A stretch of DNA of 64,000 bases from Thamnaconus septentrionalis (lineage: Eukaryota; Chordata; Actinopteri; Tetraodontiformes; Monacanthidae). The stretch covers positions 19,966,001 through 20,030,000 of the forward strand of contig CM020509.1 in the NCBI GenBank assembly GCA_009823395.1. Reading direction: 5' to 3'. The notes under the pieces were generated by a model that ran no database searches, had not been told where the DNA came from, and saw only the letters and a program-made list of their open reading frames with translations. Made by a program: the position numbers and the translations under genes. Positions 1 through 64,000 of the stretch are shown piece after piece. Every line of letters starts with the position of its first letter. Position 1 is the stretch's first letter.

Positions 1-52213
<52,213 letters not shown>

Positions 52214-53237
52214 CTGAAGGGGAGAAGACGGGGAAGAAAAGAGAGCATGAGTGTTTATTTCAGCTGTGACTCTGTGCGCTGAAATGCAACTCCCTCACAT
52301 AGTTCCACGGCTGCGAAAAAGGAGGTCAAATGAATTGAGCCGGAACTCTGACGGACGTCTGATCGGAGGACACTCGGAAGATTTTTTTATTTATTTTTTG
52401 TTAACTGAGAGGCAGAGCTGCGTATGCAACACTACATTGTACCGCTGCTAGATGCTGTAGCTTGTCACAGGTGAGCCCGTCTGAACCAACCAACCAACTT
52501 ATTCAATAAATATATACCAACTTGAAAGGGCAACGCGCATCATTTTCATCCATGTCAGATATGAGGTCGTGAAAAACATTGGCGTCATTTCATCTGGGGC
52601 AGCAGAGGGTCACGTGTCGTTCTATCCTCTTGTTTACAAAGCTGGGCTGGCCGGAAGCTCCGCCTTCTCAAACCCACTAGAACGGCCGGCCTCCCACCGC
52701 TATGGCCAGAGAACATAGGTTAGCTAACGTTAGCTAAAACTACGCCGGATATAACCCAAAATTATAAGAGTGCAGAACTCTGTTACCACGTTGTTTCCAA
52801 AGGGGCCGATATTAGTGACGGACCTGCATAGAACTCTGCTTTGATTCCTTTTTTCAAAAAAAAATAAAAATAGTATCAATGCCTCTTAGTTTGGCCTGAC
52901 GTGCACCAAAGCAAACAAAACAAAACAAAACCAAAAAAAAACTGCGTACCCACTGGAAGAAAAGAACATTTGTTTGCACCCTGTGACCTATTAAAGGGAA
53001 TAAAAATGTGCCTGTGCATGTGGGAACAGCAAAGTGATGAAAACACATTGAGAAACATCTGATTCCAGGGTTAGAAAAACAGAAAGTCATAAAAAGCCAT
53101 AAAAATCCAGAGGTTTGGCTGCTCGCCTTCACCACCGCTGCCTTCAAATTTAGCACTCCAACCATGTGCCCACTCTCACATCTCCCGTCTTTTCATCCCA
53201 GACTTCAGCAGAGCTGCCTCACTTCATCCAGACCATC

Positions 53238-53239
53238 CT

Positions 53240-53273
<34 letters not shown>

Positions 53274-53362
53274 ATATGTATATGTATATGTATATATATA
53301 TGTATATGTATATATATATGTATATGTATATATATGTATATATATATATATGTATGTATATA

Positions 53363-53450
<88 letters not shown>

Positions 53451-53463
53451 TATATGCATATAT

Positions 53464-53502
<39 letters not shown>

Positions 53503-53540
53503 CAGTATATACAGTATATATATATATATATATATATAGT
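53238..53540. repeat. TATG/(AT)n microsatellite array
   Basis: ATATGT units followed by pure AT and ACAC variants. All overlapping Ile/Tyr frames are artefacts. Confidence 0.96.
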
Positions 53541-54574
53541 ATGTGTGTATATAAATATATATCCAAATCATATAACAGACAAATATATACAGTATATAGT
53601 TTGTGTATATAAATATATATCCAAATCACAAACAAACAGACAAATAGCCCTCTGTTTACAGCCTCCTTTAGCGTCTCGAAAACAAGACGGTGAAAGCTAA
53701 AACAGCCCTTCGTGACATCACAAAGTCCGAAGAAGCAAACGCCAGGCACCTGGAACTGTTCCTGGATCAGTTCAGTTCAGTCAAAGTGCAGCCCACGCCC
53801 CCCCCCACTCGTAAAACAGCCCATTATTTCCGCCGGTAAAAAACACAAAACAAAAAAACTTGATTTTTTTTTTTTTTTTTTATTGCAAGCCTGACCCAGG
53901 AACACAACGTCCCGCTGCCAAATTTATCGCTTCCAACAAAAAGTAATTGAAAACAAAACGAAGAGCAAGTCAGCGAGTCAGTGACTGAGCCAGATCTGGG
54001 TTCAGATGGGGGCAAAGGAGAGAAAGCGGCTGATTAAAGAGGGAGCGGAAGATGCAGAAAGAGGCCGCGGAGCAGCTGCAGAGACCACTGAGAGCGGCGG
54101 TGTCTGAAACCCTGCAGCAACACAACCTGTCGCACTATCGCCACAGGACAAATCACTGACTGGACTAAAACACAAACATCATCCCAATGGTTAGTGTGTA
54201 CTGACTGGTGAAAAAACACAAACAAACAATGAAGAAGTGTGTACAGTTTGTGTGTTAGTGAGTGTGTGCGTGTGCGTGCGTGCGTGCCTTGGAAACTTGG
54301 AAAATTCAACCACGTGCGAGACAACTTCCATTCGTGTGTTTTCTAGACATGAGCTCATTAGTCTGCATCGCCGAGCCAACAGGAGGAGATGGCGGGAGGA
54401 TGGATGGAGAGATGACTCGAAAAAGGAAAGAGAAAAGGAAAGGAAACAACAACATGTGATCACATTGAAAACACATGTGATGTTTATATCGTGCAGATCA
54501 TCAACACGATGAGTCTTTGAGGCTTTGTGAAACTACACAGACACACAGCGGTTCCGTTCAAGTGTCTTATGCTG

Positions 54575-55154
54575 TGTCTCAATTCAGGGTCCGCACCCTT
54601 CAGACCGAGGGTCCTCCGTCTGAAGGAAGCGTCCTTCGAGGACCCGGCCTAGAAGGACGGACCAAAACCCCGCCTCCCGGTCACCACACGGGACGGTCTA
54701 GCCTTCGGCGTATTTCCTCGTTGCGTCACCGTTTCGTTCCCTCCTGCTGGCCAACCCCGGAAGTGACGTTTTTATAGCATCAAGCTAACCATTGGTTAGC
54801 CATCTAACGATGCCGTTGGATGATCAAATAAATAAAAACCCGATGTTAAAACGGAATATTTTATGTGAAATTTCGATACTTAAATTTATACGAAGTGTCT
54901 TTGCCAGTACATGCCGCTAATTTCAGCCGACTTCCCAGGATCCCACGATGCTTTGCGGCGGCACGCAAAGCATCATGGGATACAGAAGTACGCGAAGGAT
55001 AGGAGCAGTGCAGCCTTGGAAATCGGCTAAAACGAGGGCGCATTTTGAGCGTCCTAAGCACCCTTGGGAATTGGGACAAGCCTTCGCGCAGTGCTATGAC
55101 GCAACTTCCTTTCAAAAATGCGTACTTCAAGGGTGCAGACCCTGAATTGAGACA
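54575..55154. mobile_element. PIF/Harbinger-like MITE with long terminal inverted repeats
   Basis: Left end TGTCTCAATTCAGGGTCC; right end, read inward, TGTCTCAATTCAGGGTCT; 17 of 18 identical, and similarity continues through GCACCCTT. Flanked by CTG on both sides, consistent with the 3-bp duplication of PIF/Harbinger elements; the superfamily assignment is inferred from that. The interior has smaller inverted pairs (GATGCTTTGCG with GCAAAGCATC near 54948-54975). About 580 bases, no transposase. Confidence 0.75.
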
Positions 55155-55311
55155 CTGCATTGAAGTGCATTAACAGAGCGTAAATCTTTAAAGGCTCCTC
55201 CACTGCCTGTAGGTTCAGTGGACGGTACTACAGTGACTTCTTCTACTATTACATATTTTTGGAATCACAATGATATGTTGCCAGTCGCCCACACGCTAGC
55301 ATGCCAGCATA

Positions 55312-55385
55312 AGATTAGATTAGATTTGAAATTTATTGTCATTGTACAAAAACAATGGAATTCAGTGCACTGACATACTGGATCA
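55312..55385 (+). repeat. Interspersed repeat tail with (GATTA)n start
   Basis: AGATTAGATTAGATTTGAAATTTATTGTCATTGTACA followed by AATTCAGTGCAC resembles a common fish retroposon tail (TTTATTGTCATTGCACA type, from memory). Confidence 0.45.
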
Positions 55386-56522
55386 TAAAACAAGGCAGCG
55401 TAATAAATAAAAGTCATTAAAAGACACTAAAAATACACAACAATAAATAGAAAACATCCATTCTAGTATTCCATTCATGAGGTGCAAGAGGTGCAAGAGT
55501 GCGGGTCCAGGGTGATAAAGTGCAGTATTGCGTGAGGTATTTGTTGTGTGGTGCATAACGTATCGGAGAAAGATTGGACTCGTGCTCCAAAAAGGTCGAA
55601 GTGTAAAAACATTCAGCGACTCGTGCAGTTTCACTTTCTCTCCCCCCAACGCTGACCCCTACAGTGTCGGGCAGGAAGTGTTTTTGAGGGTTGACGAAAG
55701 ACTAGACAACGCCTCAGAGCCGGAAGAGTACGACGTAAAAATATGAGCAGAAGTGCTACTTGTCAAACGGATGACTATTAAGTATGTATTAAATCCTACC
55801 GTCAAATATTTGAAGTTTATAGGGAGGCCACTTAAGGAAAGTAAAAGAAGTCCCTTCTCCTGCGGCTTCAGATTCCCCACTTCACATATTTATTATTATT
55901 TTATAGAGTTGCCATGTTTGACGGATGCAAACGCGATCGTCTGAATGTGATTTTCCCACAGACAGGAGGAAGAAAAAAAAAAAAAAGAGAAGGGAACACT
56001 CATGATTTCAAGCTCGCTGGCTCCGTCTATTTCTGTCTCTATTCATCCGTCCCTGCGTCTCCCTCTTCCTGTCTCACTTTAACAATCCCGCCCTGTCCAT
56101 CACTGCCGTGTTCAGCTCATTGGGCCGTCGCGGCGACGCTGCCTGGGTTTGAGCCTCAGACTGGAGAAAAAAATAGTGTCTCCATTTTTTTGTTTTTTTT
56201 AAATCCACATAAACAAACCAGAATGTGGTTCTTGCAAACGTGCATGAAGTCTGTAAAGTTTGACTTAAAGCACAAACAGGACATTTCTAGGAGCGTCTCC
56301 AGACGTAGAGCGAAAAAAAAAAAAAAAAAAAAAAAAATCTTGATCTTAAGTCAAGGACAAAGAAATGTGGTGAGAACGCGATGATTGAAAAAGAAGTGAA
56401 GAATCGGGGATGGAGAGAAAAAAAAGGAGGAAGTCTGACTGAGTGGAGGGGACAAAATTGAGAGGGAGAGAAAAACTGCGACAATTTACTGAGGCAGAAA
56501 TCCTCAGATGCTCACATGGACT

Positions 56523-56523
<1 letters not shown>

Positions 56524-56579
<56 letters not shown>
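56524..56579. repeat. (AC)n microsatellite
   Basis: About 28 AC units in the upstream intron. Confidence 0.96.
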
Positions 56580-56580
<1 letters not shown>

Positions 56581-56859
56581 ACTGTTACAGATGTGTTTCT
56601 GACCATCACCAGAAACATGCAAATCCGTCTTGAAAAGATACACCCTGATGTGTTTTCACTCGGCTGTCGCTTCTGTGTAAATGCAGCGTTTAAACGGAGA
56701 ACAATACGTCGCCGCAGTGTCTGCAGCAGTGACAGGTAAATACAGCATAACTGAAAGAGCCAGTAGGTCATATCGGTCTGCCGCTGCCATAGCTTACACG
56801 ACCAACCGCTGCTGAGAAACTAGTCCCTCAAAAAGTAGTTCCATGGTTATGGTTTTAAT

Positions 56860-57490
56860 TAGGGATGGGCGATATGGACTAAAAATGTTATCACAATAAG
56901 TTCTGGCATTGATTGCAATAACGATAAAAGTGACGATAAAAAAAAAAAAAAAAAAAAATTCAAATCCATCTTTTGGATTTTTTTTGAAACCGCACACGAA
57001 GCTTTATTAAAATAAAAAATAAAAAAAAAAAATCCCCTCTACACGGATACGCTGGAAACGACTGAAAACAATGTAGTACCTATGCCAGGCCTGGTGTGGC
57101 GCTGTAAATTTACTCCCTGAAGGCAGAAGAAGAAGAAGAACACCTGAAGCACGGCGTGTGTAAAGAAGCAGCAGCTAGCTAACAACATGAGCACCACTGA
57201 GAACAGAAAGAAAGATCGCTCGTGAAAAGACGAGGTGGATAAACGACAGCGATGAACTCCTGCTCCGAGTTACTTTGGAGCGTTTAGCGACGCTAAGCTA
57301 CGCTCTCAGCCTCACCTCCCGCCATGCTAGCGCTACACGTGTGAGCTTGCCGGCTGCCACCAGGGAGTGCGTTGCGCAACGTAAATACGTCATCAACGGG
57401 AGTTCATCGTTGTTATCGCGAGATGACGTATTCTTACCGTGGGGAATTTTTTTGACGATATCGCAAGCGATAACATATCGCACGTCGCTA
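56860..57490. mobile_element. hAT-type non-autonomous element with 8-bp duplication
   Basis: Left end TAGGGATGGGCGATATGG; right end, read inward, TAGCGACGTGCGATATGTTA (14 of the first 17 match). Flanks gttttaat (56852-56859) and gtttgaat (57491-57498) differ at one base. A short ATG-initiated run near 57187 (MSTTENRKKDRS, then a stop) could be the remnant start of a transposase. About 631 bases. Confidence 0.82.
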
Positions 57491-58246
57491 GTTTGAATCC
57501 TAACACGATTCTATCAACGTTTACACCAATTGTAAAGACTCTGTGCTTCAATAATCATTTCCTCAGTTGGGTACTGTGGAGCGCGTAACATTGTTTTTTA
57601 TCGGCAGTTTAGCCTAAACAGTCGACTAGCGCTAGCCTAGCCTAGCCTAGCCCAGCACTGACAGCAAACTCTGCTGAACTAGAGAGACTGGGTGTTGAAA
57701 CGTGTCTCCGCAAACGAGGTCCTAAACGAGCCAACGAAAGGACCCTTCAAAACATAAACACATATATCTCAGAAGAGGCGCTGAGACTTCCACTAACGTT
57801 CGAAGAAGCCACCCCGGGTCCCCCCCACGCTCCAGGAGAAGCTTTCAGAGTCGTTCACAGCGCATGTCCACCTGTCTGTCAGTCAGCGGAGCTCATCAGC
57901 GAGCAGAGCGACGCTCCGCGTGTGCGACGGCGGGGCGGTGGTGCCGTGTTGTCAGTCACACCGACACCTGCCGACGTTTCACTGAGCAGCCGTTCACTTG
58001 CACTTCCTGCTACTTCGGCAGCGGCTCAAGAAAAAAATCCATTTGCCATGGCCCAATAATTTACTCACTAATTCACTGATTGATTTATTTATTGCCAGTC
58101 AGAACTGGCTGTTTAAATAAAACATATCCAACGATCAGGGTAGAGCTTTCTGACAGCTTGATCTACCGGTGGATCCACCACCAGCTGTGCTGAAGTTCAA
58201 CAGAACATCAAGCAACAGAGCAAAACGGAGGGAACCCCAGACTGGA

Positions 58247-58500
58247 AGTGATAATAATAATAATACTAATAATAATAACAATAATAATAATAATAATACT
58301 GATAATAATAATAATAATAACAATGATAATAATAATTCATTCATTCATTTTCTATACCCGCTTATTCCCGAGCTCAGGGTCACGGGGGTCTGCTGGAGCC
58401 TAGCCCAGCTGTCTTAGGGCGAAGGCAGGGTATGATAATAATAATAATAATGATAATAATAATGATAATGATAATAATGATAATAATAATAATAATAATG

Positions 58501-58543
<43 letters not shown>

Positions 58544-58562
58544 CAATAACAATAATAATAAC

Positions 58563-58597
<35 letters not shown>

Positions 58598-58640
58598 TGA
58601 TGCTAATAATAATAATAATGATAATAATAATGGTAACTTG
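58247..58640. repeat. (AAT)n/(ATG) trinucleotide array interrupted by a dispersed repeat fragment
   Basis: AAT/AAC/GAT triplets on both sides of 58337-58433. The insert starts (ATTC)n then TTTTCTATACCCGCTTATTC and ends AGCTGTCTTAGGGCGAAGGC, a sequence widespread in teleosts (from memory). Confidence 0.85.
58337..58433 (+). repeat. Common teleost dispersed-repeat fragment (TTTTCTATACCCGCTTATTC type)
   Basis: Contains GGGTCACGGGGGTCTGCTGG and AGCCTAGCCCAGCTGTCTTA. The family name is not certain to me; it sits inside a trinucleotide array. Confidence 0.6.
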
Positions 58641-59271
58641 ATGTTCTCCACAGATCCGACAGCAGAAACACAAACCAAACATAATTTAACGGTTCTGATC
58701 TCCATGCACACTGGATTTACCCAGAGCCCCTCCCCTCCCCCCCGGCCGGCTCTGTTTTCATTGGCTGATGCGATGAGGCTCTGATTGCCTTCATTTGTCC
58801 TATTAGCGAGGAGACGGTTTACACTCCCCGAGCAGCCACCTATAAAATTACACAACAAAAACATTTAATGTGATTCCACTCAGACGCTTCGTCGAGTCTT
58901 TTCATGTTTTTCAGACCCACCAGAGTGTTGTCTTAGTTTTTTCACCGCCCCCCTTCTTTGTGCTACTGGAATTAAAAATCTTTACGGGGTAATTACAGTA
59001 ATGTGTTTGAGCGCACACACACACTGAGGATCTCCGTGCACACGTGTGCATGCGTGCAAACGACAGAAGGAGGAAACAGCGGAGGGAGCAAAAAAGGAGG
59101 AGGAGCAACGACTCATCCAAAGCATCTGGGATGACAGAATATGAATAATTAAACCGGACCCGAAAGACAAGGCGCACTTTTATTCAAATCTATATTGAAG
59201 TGGAAACAGCAACATTTGGCTTGGAAGGGAGGATTAAAGCCGATGATGAGCAAAGCAGGAATTCCCCCCCG

Positions 59272-59695
59272 CCCCCAGTGGCCACCAGAGGTACCGCATC
59301 CAAAAAAAATCCCATGTGACACCCAGAGAGCATTTTCACCCCCATGAGACCGCAATAGAAAAATAACACCGTTGAAAACGGTTGACTTGATGACCTTTGA
59401 CCTGAAACATGGTTCATAATAAATCAAATAAAAGGCCAGAAGAGAGTTTTCTATTCCCAGCACGACGTCATGGCCTCGTACCTGCTGCCGAGTCACGGCT
59501 CGTTCTGATTGGCTGATGAGTCCTGATGAATCACGTGACTTACTGACGCATTATGGGAGAGAGACACTACTGCGACATGCTCTATGGGGGGGCGTGGGGG
59601 GGTGGGGGGGGTTTGCATGATGTGGAAGTAACCAGGAAGTCATTTCCAACTGCATTGGAAGGAATGGGCCACCACACTGGACGCTGGGGATTTGA
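59272..59695 (+). repeat. Interspersed repeat family A, third copy
   Basis: Aligns with 16685-17225 from CCAGTGGCCAC to GAATGGGCC; lacks the leftmost about 80 bases seen in the other two copies. Confidence 0.72.
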
Positions 59696-60126
59696 GCTCT
59701 GCCAACAGGCGGCGAGTACTGCGTGAAGAGGAGCCACGTGGTTGGTTGGCTGAGTGAGTGAGTAAAAAAAAACAAAAACAACCTCAAACAAACTTGTTGC
59801 TTTCAGTAAATAAAGTAAAAAAAAAAACTAAAAAAAAATCAAAGTCGGGCGAAAGCCGTCAATCACCTCCTCCCCTGGGGGGGAGGGGGTGGAGTGAAGT
59901 TCTGTGGGCTTCAGACGGCGGTCCGACAGTGTTTGGAAGAATCTTCAAGGAGATTATTTTTTTCCTTTTTATTTATTTTTTTGGTCCAGCGGTTCGTCAT
60001 TTATTCACTTTCATCTGCTGCTTTTATCATCCATATTTCAGCTGTTTACAGAACTGGAGTGACCGCTGAGACCGGGACCAGCAGCAGCAGCAGCAGCAGC
60101 AGCATGCCACACAACACAAGTCAAGA

Positions 60127-60157
<31 letters not shown>

Positions 60158-62885
60158 CGTATCAGCGGATGACTAAGTCAACAGTAGCACCGCCGGCTTC
60201 CCTCAACACTCACTTCCTCCATCGCATCTCCATCATAACAGGGAAACAGCTGCTATTCCATAAGTATATATATGTATGTATGTTGATGTATGTATATTTT
60301 TCATTGCCCACAAGAAGACTGTTTAACATCTCATTAACACAAACGGCTTCACGAATCCAAACTGTTTTGCCCCCTGCCGGGCTTCTTAATTGAACACGTC
60401 GGAGACACGTTTGGAATCAGGCTGAGCAGCGAAACGCCGACTTTCACCAGATCATTCCTGCGAAGCACGGACACTCGTTCGGAAAACGCATTCGGGAAAA
60501 GCTGATTCTGAACGATCTGCGATCAAATATTTCTGCAACTGAAAAATGCAAAAGAAACAAACAAGCAAACCGGCGTCGGTCAGCGTTAGCGGAGCGTCAA
60601 CAAAACGTTTCACGGTTGTCAGGCTGTCACGCCCTCTGACGCTAGGTCGTTCCAAAGGTCATTCCAAGGTCGCTCTCCACATACACATACAGAGATGGAG
60701 ATGAGATGGAGGAGCAGTATGATTTGTCTTTCGCTGCCGTTAGCTAAACGACTCAACAGTTCCAGTTTCATTAAAAGAAAAGTGCCAATAAACCCCCTCA
60801 ACACCTGGAACCTCTTTTCTCTGCGCTTGCTAGTGCGCAAAAGTTTCTACAGTTCTGGTTCTATTTCAATGCGGCATCTAAAAAAAAAAAAAAAAGCTAC
60901 AAAATATTATAACCCCGACGCATTTTTTCCCCCCTCCTCCACCTCAACATCCGTCTCTTTCACTCTTCCCATTTTTCCTCTTCCATCTCCCCAAACATCC
61001 CCCTCCCAACTCCCCGTTCTGCCTACAGCGGGCTGCGGAGGGACAGATAAGAAGTTGATTTACCATCCAATTAAATGTCGTCATTGAAAAACCGCTTCAA
61101 AAAAAGCGAAAAGAAAAAAAAAGCAGAGTTTCAAACTGCGCTAATTGGTCTTCCATTAGCATGAGCTTGTGTGTGTGTGTGTGTGTGTGTGTGCGCACGC
61201 GCTCATGCTTACATGCATGACTGTTTGTCTTGCGGCTTTGCTCTGGACCTGCAGGTTCACATGGTGGTTGCTAATCACAACTTGAAAAGAGGTTCATTTT
61301 AAGTTCTTTTCAAGTTCTTTTTTTCACCCACGTGCCACCGGACTTTCTGACTTTTCACTTTTAGAGACAAAAAGTTCACAATAAATTTTTTTTTTTTACA
61401 AAAATGAAACTCCACGTAATTAAACCGAGACTGACCAGAATATCTCTTCCAAGCACCGAACCCCAGAGAGCAAGCTTACATAATATTTGCTCCGGAAACA
61501 AAAAAGTAAAATATTAGCCTGAAAATTAGCTCAGAATTGTTTGGTGTCATTGCTTTCATTTGTCGTATTCATCTGTAAACAGCTAAAACAGAAACAAGAT
61601 ACAATCGTCACCCTCTATCTTTTCCGCAAAAATCAACCACAAGACAATTACCAGCTAGCCTTTCAGGACAGCTAAACGCCTAGCTAGCTAGCTTTGATTA
61701 AAAGGCTGTATTTCTCAGGATTTAGTGAGCGCCACTGACCCAGAAGGACTATCGAACCTGCATTTGTCACGCGGCAGAAACAGTCTAATAGCCCACTTTT
61801 CCCCACCGTCACTTTATTTCCCAGGCACACTCGGAAGAGATGGGTTTTATAGAATTTTAATAAATCCATTGAAAGCTGTCTCAAAACTCATTTATCAAAC
61901 ATTTAACACAGACTTGGCCATTAAAAGGGGGTGCGGGAGAGGGGATAGGGGAGGATGGATTGGAGGGGCGAAGCTATGATCAATGCCAGTGGACCATATA
62001 ATTGCACCAGGAGTGGCTGAGCTGAAAACATTAGCCTTGTTTCCTGATGGATCACATCCTGGATCCCGGGCAGCCAGGCTAAACACCGCAATCTGTATTA
62101 GTGCGACTCCAGCCATCCATCCACCGGGGGGAGCCGCTAGCTAAAATTAGCACATTTCGTACTTAATTGACAAGCTGTGAGTGCTGAGCGCAGTGACAAA
62201 AAAGAAAAGTAAAAGGTGTTTATATGAAAAGCTTAATTCATGTATCTGAACTCCAGGTTCACTTCCAAATTGGCAGGCGATAAAATTCTTGTGTTGCTAC
62301 CATCAATCAAAATAAGCTATTTTTTTTCAGCTCCCTTCAGCTCAACACAGCCCACAGTTTATCTTTGAATCATATTTATTTCAATCCACACCTGCAATCA
62401 TGTACTTTACCGCCGATGGCATCTCTAAGATTAATTCTGAAGAGTCTCATTGATCACAGTTCAATTCCTTCCTTCAGCAGGTAATTCATACCTGCTGAAC
62501 AGCAGTGATGGGCTACAAGTAGCGACACTACTAGCGTTGACTACATTTTTCAGTAGCGTCAAGGTAGCGTCGCTCCCTTTGAACTAAATGGCTTTTTTCT
62601 GTAGCGTAGCTATTTTTAGACTCCAGTAGTAACGTAGCGCTAATCAGACGCTACGCGTTACTGCCCATTAAAAAAACAGTCTGCTGAATAAAGATATGTG
62701 GGGTGGGGGGATGGGTAATCCATGATGATTTGTTGGTTTGGATATGACGATTATGTCGACTCATGATTGGGTAAAGTAATCCAATCAGGGGCAGGATAGG
62801 ACGGGTCCTGCCGCTCCAACCAGGAAGCAGAGTCAAAACACAAGAAATGCGTGAAGTGACTGTGAAACCACAGTTCGGCAGAAAA

Positions 62886-63041
62886 ATGGCCGAGGCTGCC
62901 TCAGATATTCCCGGCGCCAGCAGTGATGAAGAAGACGACGTCCGGGAGGTCAACAGTAGTAATAATTCTTCTCCATGGCCGTATCTGGACAAATTCATTT
63001 TTATTATTTATCTTTCCGAGGTTGTCATTTTGAAACAGTAG
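62886..63041 (+). pseudogene. Remnant of hAT transposase N-terminus
   Basis: About 51 codons from MAEAASDIP to a stop at 63039. WPYLDKF is the recognisable piece; the BED-finger cysteines and everything after are missing. A start 13 codons further upstream (62847) is possible. Not expected to be functional. Confidence 0.55.
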
Positions 63042-63461
63042 TTTATCCTATGCTGTAAACTCTCTGTTCCAATAGAGACAGTATATTTCACTTTTTCTTT
63101 GCCCAGTTTATTGTCATTCTGCTACTGTGGTTTGAATTGAAACAGTAGTACTATACTGTACAGAAAGTCTCCATTCCATCAGAGATTGTAGGCTATGTTG
63201 CACTTTGTCGTTGGCCAGGGCATTTTACTACTGTGATCATTGTTTCACTGCCGTGTCCACAGTTTTTCCTCAAACAATTAGCACACGGTACGGCACGTAA
63301 ATGTTAAAAGAAGGAAGACACAAAAAGCCAGACAGGGCTTGTTTGAATTGTTCCAGTTTGTCTTATAATAAACAATCAAACGGAGTGTTTCTTGCCTGCC
63401 TATTTGTTTGGTGGGAAGTCGTTCTTAATCATGAAGTTGTTGAAAAAAAGTAGTGTCAATG

Positions 63462-63668
63462 TAGCTGGGTACTTTTGCCATGTAGCTAGGTACTTTTGCC
63501 ATGTGGCTATCGCTACGTTTGCCATGTAGCTATAGCTACGTTTGCCACGTAGCTATAGCTACGTTTGCCATGTAGCTAGCTACTTTTGCCACGTAGCTAT
63601 AGCTACTTTTGCCACGTAGCTATAGCTACTTTTGCCACGTAGCTATTGCTACTTTTGCCATGTAGCTT
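63462..63668. repeat. Minisatellite of 21-23-bp units inside the hAT relic
   Basis: Nine copies of TAGCTATAGCTACTTTTGCCACG-like units with alternations (CTACG/CTACT and CCATG/CCACG). The unit resembles the element's own terminal AGTAGC/GTAGC words. Confidence 0.9.
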
Positions 63669-64000
63669 GTAGTGTAGCTTGCTACATTTCTCTGGGGATA
63701 GCTTCTGCTGTAGCTAAGCTATGTTTAATAGACAGTAACTTGTAGCTTAACTTACTACATTTTTCAAGTAGCTTGCCCAGAACTGCTGAACAGCTTCTAC
63801 GGAGACGCTCTGAGTGTTTTCCAGCGACTCTGAGAACAAGGACAAAATTATTTTTAAAAAAAAAGTGTCGTCGCCTGGCTTCTTTCAAGAAAAGCCTCCA
63901 CAAACAGACCTAAAGGCTGCGGGGCTGATTTCACAAGGTGCTGTGAAACTGTGGATTTATAAACCCTGACGCGTTTCTCTGGAGCACAGAAAGAAAGACT

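Larger units (their letters stand above)
62503..63785 (+). mobile_element. hAT transposon relic with perfect 8-bp duplication and transposase N-terminal scrap
   Basis: Left end CAGTGATGGGC; right end, read inward, CAGTTCTGGGCAAGCTACTT. Flanks are ctgaacag on both sides (62495-62502 and 63786-63793), a perfect 8-bp duplication. A plus-strand frame at 62886-63038 reads MAEAASDIPGASSDEEDD and then SSPWPYLDKF, which resembles the start of fish hAT transposases just before the BED finger (from memory), then stops. So this is an internally deleted derivative. It also carries a 22-bp minisatellite at 63462-63668. Confidence 0.88.
52214..64000 (-). other. Upstream aff2 intron (open at window edge), transposon-rich
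   Basis: Nothing resembling the AFF N-terminal exons was found on the minus strand. It contains the AT/TATG array 53238-53540, PIF/Harbinger-like element 54575-55154, hAT elements 56860-57490 and 62503-63785, an (AC)n at about 56524-56579, an (AAT)n array at 58247-58640, a family A repeat copy at 59272-59695 and a non-repetitive stretch at 61840-62160. Confidence 0.7.

Noticed and set aside
54948..54982. Intrinsic terminator-like hairpin
   Set aside because: It is an internal palindrome of the 54575-55154 transposon; bacterial terminators do not apply here.
62886..63041. Functional small gene or coding exon
   Set aside because: Lies inside a bounded hAT element with target duplications and resembles the beginning of a transposase, so it is treated as a remnant.

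Overview
This is vertebrate nuclear DNA, most likely from a percomorph teleost fish. The evidence is small exons with canonical GT-AG splice sites, very dense (AC)n, (AT)n and (GA)n microsatellites, and teleost-type hAT and LINE-tail repeats. No bacterial, viral or RNA-gene features were recognised.

One gene dominates the window. It lies on the minus strand and runs from about 52.2 kb down to base 1. I reconstructed 21 exons by following reading frame, splice phase and protein similarity. They join into one open frame of 3,035 coding bases (about 1,011 codons), and all 20 junctions are phase-compatible. The product is an AF4/FMR2 family member, and the best match is AFF2 (FMR2). Diagnostic motifs in order are [81 protein letters not shown] and MQEAKRLKHKADAL. 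The last leads into the C-terminal homology domain, ending in [18 protein letters not shown] and QAPSPW. Both ends of the gene lie outside the window: the N-terminal exons and promoter beyond 64,000, and the last C-terminal exons before base 1.

Layout: bases 1-20,150 hold 15 exons (C-terminal two thirds of the protein) separated by introns of 79 bp to 3.6 kb. Bases 20,151-52,168 hold six small exons spread over introns up to 12.8 kb. Bases 52,214-64,000 are intron with no exon recognised.

The non-coding DNA is the unusual part. It holds about 750 bp of compound CCTG/TCTG repeat (transcript sense), a 450-bp GATA array, a 121-bp higher-order minisatellite, a pentanucleotide array made of branch-point-like words, and several non-autonomous DNA transposons. 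Four hAT-type elements have readable 8-bp target-site duplications, and one keeps a scrap of transposase N-terminus. Several splice sites sit directly against or inside microsatellites, which is the most biologically interesting theme. I found no evidence for a previously undescribed multi-gene system.
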